Source: an uncultured Bacteroidaceae bacterium
GTDB lineage: Bacteria; Bacteroidota; Bacteroidia; Bacteroidales; Bacteroidaceae
Assembly (NCBI GenBank): GCA_905234745.1
Contig: CAJOJD010000002.1
Span: 117,733-165,966, forward strand
Length of the DNA: 48,234 bases
Direction of reading: 5' to 3'
The notes under the pieces were generated by a model that saw only the letters and a list, made by a program, of their open reading frames with translations, was not told the DNA's origin and searched no databases. Below, piece after piece: positions 46,186 to 48,234 of the stretch; position 1 is the stretch's first letter; each line of letters begins with the position of its first letter. Position numbers and translations under genes: made by a program.

Positions 46186-48234
46186 ATGGACGACAAAAAA
46201 CTAACCTACACTTTCGATGAGGCGTTCAAGGCCTCAGTGGACTATTTCGGAGGTGACGAACTTGCAGCCAAGGTCTGGGTTAACAAGTACGCGGTAAAGG
46301 ACTCCTTCGGAAAAATTTATGAGAAGACTCCCGATGACATGCATTGGCGTATAGCTAATGAGATTGCACGTGTTGAGAAAAAGTACAAGAACCCCATGAC
46401 TGCGGCCCAACTTCATGAACTGCTCAAGGGATTCAAGTATATCGTTCCGCAGGGAAGTCCCATGACCGGCATCGGCAACAATTATCAGATTGCATCACTC
46501 TCCAACTGTTTCGTTATCGGAACAGAAGGAGCAGCCGACAGTTACGGCGCAATCATGAAGATCGACGAGGAGCAGGTACAGCTTATGAAACGCCGTGGCG
46601 GTGTAGGCCATGACCTTTCAGACATCCGCCCCAAGGGCTCACCCGTAAAGAATTCCGCACTCACTTCAACCGGCCTGGTTCCTTTCATGGAGCGTTTCTC
46701 AAACTCTACACGTGAGGTTGCACAGGACGGACGCCGCGGTGCACTGATGCTGAGCGTATCAATCAAGCACCCCGATTCAGAGTCATTCATCGACGCCAAG
46801 ATGGAGAGCGGCAAGGTTACCGGCGCCAACGTATCGGTCAAGATTGACGATGAGTTCATGAAGGCAGCCATCGAGGGCCGCAAGTACACCCAGTGCTACC
46901 CCATTGATTCCAAGAAACCTACATACAAGAAAGAGATAGAGGCCAGTGAGCTCTGGAAGAAGATTGTCCACAACGCATGGAAATCGGCCGAGCCGGGCGT
47001 ACTGTTCTGGGACACCATTCTGCGTGAATCAGTTCCTGACTGCTATGCCGACCTGGGTTTCCGCACCGTCAGCACCAACCCCTGCGGCGAGATTCCTCTC
47101 TGCCCGTATGACAGCTGCCGTCTGCTTGCCATCAACCTCTATTCATACGTAAAGAACCCGTTCACCCCCAAGGCAAAGTTTGACTTTGACCTCTTCAAGA
47201 AGCACGTTGCCATAGCACAGCGCATAATGGACGACATCATCGACCTGGAGATTGAGAAGATTGACATGATCCAGGCCAAGATTGCAAGCGATCCTGAGGA
47301 TGATGAGACCAAGTACACCGAGAAACGCCTTTGGGAGAAGATCATGCGCAAGAGCACCATGGGCCGCCGTACCGGCGTGGGCATCACAGCCGAGGGCGAT
47401 ATGCTGGCCGCTTTGGGACTCCGTTACGGAACCGATGAGGCAACTGAATTTGCCGAGAAGGTTCAGCGCACACTTGCCCTTGCCGCCTACCGTTCATCGG
47501 TCGAGATGGCCAAGGAGCGCGGAGCGTTTGAGATATTTGACTGGAAGCGTGAGCAGAAGAACCCCTTCATACTGCGCATAAAGGAGGCCGATCCCCAGCT
47601 CTATGAGGATATGAAGAAATACGGCCGCCGCAACATAGCATGTCTGACCATTGCTCCTACCGGCACCGTAAGTCTCATGACTCAGACCACATCAGGTCTG
47701 GAGCCGGTATTCATGCCCGTCTACAAGCGCCGCCGCAAGGTTAACCGCGATGACGAGAATGCCAACATAACCTTTACCGATGAGAACGGCGATGCATTCG
47801 AGGAGTTCATAGTATTCCACCACAAGTTCGTGGAGTGGATGGTTGTGAACGGCATCAATCCCGCCCAGAAGTTCACCCCCGAGGAGGTCGATGACCTGGT
47901 AGCCCGCTCACCGTATTATAAGGCAACCGCCCAGGATGTTGACTGGGTAAACAAGGTCAAGATGCAGGGCGCCATGCAGAAGTGGGTAGACCATTCAATC
48001 AGCGTTACCATCAACCTGCCCAACGACGTATCCGAGGATCTTGTCAACCAACTCTATGTAGAGGCATGGAAGAGCGGATGCAAGGGCTGCACCGTGTACC
48101 GCGACGGTTCACGTGACGGCGTGCTGGTAGATGCCAAGAGTGACAAGAAGGCCGAGAAGGAGAAGAAAGACGGCAAGGAACCCACCCTGGCACCATGCGA
48201 CTGCGAGCCGCGCCAGGTTGTTGAGGTCCGCCCG
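46186..48234 (+). CDS. nrdJ: Adenosylcobalamin-dependent ribonucleotide reductase (class II), N-terminal 683 residues
   Basis: This reductase makes deoxyribonucleotides with or without oxygen, using coenzyme B12 to generate a thiyl radical. The frame is open to the window end, so the C-terminus is missing. Asn298, Cys300 and Glu302 in STNPCGEIPL are the radical cysteine and its two partners. Cys108 (LSNCF) and Cys311 (YDSC) are at the positions of the redox pair. The phosphate-binding segment LTIAPTGTVSLM is also present. The last part is Lys-rich (KSDKKAEKEKKDGK) before the C-terminal section. No ATP-cone is visible at the N-terminus. No B12 riboswitch is seen in front. Start ATG 46186 gives MDDKKLTYTFDEAFKAS. 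Confidence 0.96.
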   Translation, partial: MDDKKLTYTFDEAFKASVDYFGGDELAAKVWVNKYAVKDSFGKIYEKTPDDMHWRIANEIARVEKKYKNPMTAAQLHELLKGFKYIVPQGSPMTGIGNNYQIASLSNCFVIGTEGAADSYGAIMKIDEEQVQLMKRRGGVGHDLSDIRPKGSPVKNSALTSTGLVPFMERFSNSTREVAQDGRRGALMLSVSIKHPDSESFIDAKMESGKVTGANVSVKIDDEFMKAAIEGRKYTQCYPIDSKKPTYKKEIEASELWKKIVHNAWKSAEPGVLFWDTILRESVPDCYADLGFRTVSTNPCGEIPLCPYDSCRLLAINLYSYVKNPFTPKAKFDFDLFKKHVAIAQRIMDDIIDLEIEKIDMIQAKIASDPEDDETKYTEKRLWEKIMRKSTMGRRTGVGITAEGDMLAALGLRYGTDEATEFAEKVQRTLALAAYRSSVEMAKERGAFEIFDWKREQKNPFILRIKEADPQLYEDMKKYGRRNIACLTIAPTGTVSLMTQTTSGLEPVFMPVYKRRRKVNRDDENANITFTDENGDAFEEFIVFHHKFVEWMVVNGINPAQKFTPEEVDDLVARSPYYKATAQDVDWVNKVKMQGAMQKWVDHSISVTINLPNDVSEDLVNQLYVEAWKSGCKGCTVYRDGSRDGVLVDAKSDKKAEKEKKDGKEPTLAPCDCEPRQVVEVRP

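Overview
The window reads as chromosomal DNA of a gut- or rumen-type member of the Bacteroidales (Bacteroidota), at roughly 50% GC. Support comes from the protein families (GldE, LptD/LptC, GH97, GH2, adenosylcobalamin-dependent ribonucleotide reductase, Bacteroidales-type DnaA). It also comes from the TAnnTTTG minus-7 promoter element typical of this phylum, found upstream of most transcription units, and the near absence of Shine-Dalgarno sequences. Almost everything is core housekeeping. The accessory-looking parts are an AT-rich islet at about 3.5-5.5 kb and a membrane/lipoprotein/amidase operon at 39.5-44.1 kb.

Layout. 1-3434 (minus): the start of an unrecognised gene, then secA, which is interrupted by an apparent 28-nt deletion near 1874. 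3574-5460 (plus): a DUF4160/DUF2442 pair, then a COG1672-like ATPase preceded by a TTGCG/CGCAA box cluster and followed by a perfect 14-bp hairpin. 5465-10735 (plus): ilvD-ilvB-ilvN-ilvC, with a 17-bp palindrome inside the promoter spacer and a bidirectional terminator at the end. 10752-18222 (minus): an envelope-biogenesis block of coaX, a beta-barrel protein, a TPR protein, lptC, gldE and a PpiD/SurA-like chaperone. 18266-22672 (plus): a DUF4105-membrane-phosphatase fusion, an SlyD-like FKBP and aroC. 22661-27226 (minus): lysS-gpsA-pgi-HAD operon. 27328-30913 (minus): a beta-barrel-like protein, a GH97 glycosidase and a repeat lipoprotein. 31036-31109 (plus): tRNA-Arg(CCG). 31119-39409 (minus): lacZ-type GH2, an HD-domain protein, lptD, asnA and ung. 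39535-44086 (plus): a polytopic membrane protein with a helical tail, a PD40 lipoprotein carrying a CxxCH motif, and an N-acetylmuramoyl-L-alanine amidase, closed by a terminator. 44244-45918: candidate DnaA boxes, dnaA and its terminator. 46111-48234: nrdJ (class II ribonucleotide reductase), cut by the window end.

Functionally, the window joins branched-chain amino acid synthesis, LPS export (LptC, LptD), outer-membrane protein folding (PpiD-like), protein export (SecA), cell-wall hydrolysis, replication initiation and dNTP supply. The most noteworthy points are the secA lesion, the phosphatase fusion with an internal former signal peptide, the candidate operators at ilvD and the ATPase gene, a DnaA-box-like site on the dnaA promoter, and the three-gene envelope operon with a possible haem site. 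No CRISPR array, rRNA, complete insertion sequence or prophage was seen.
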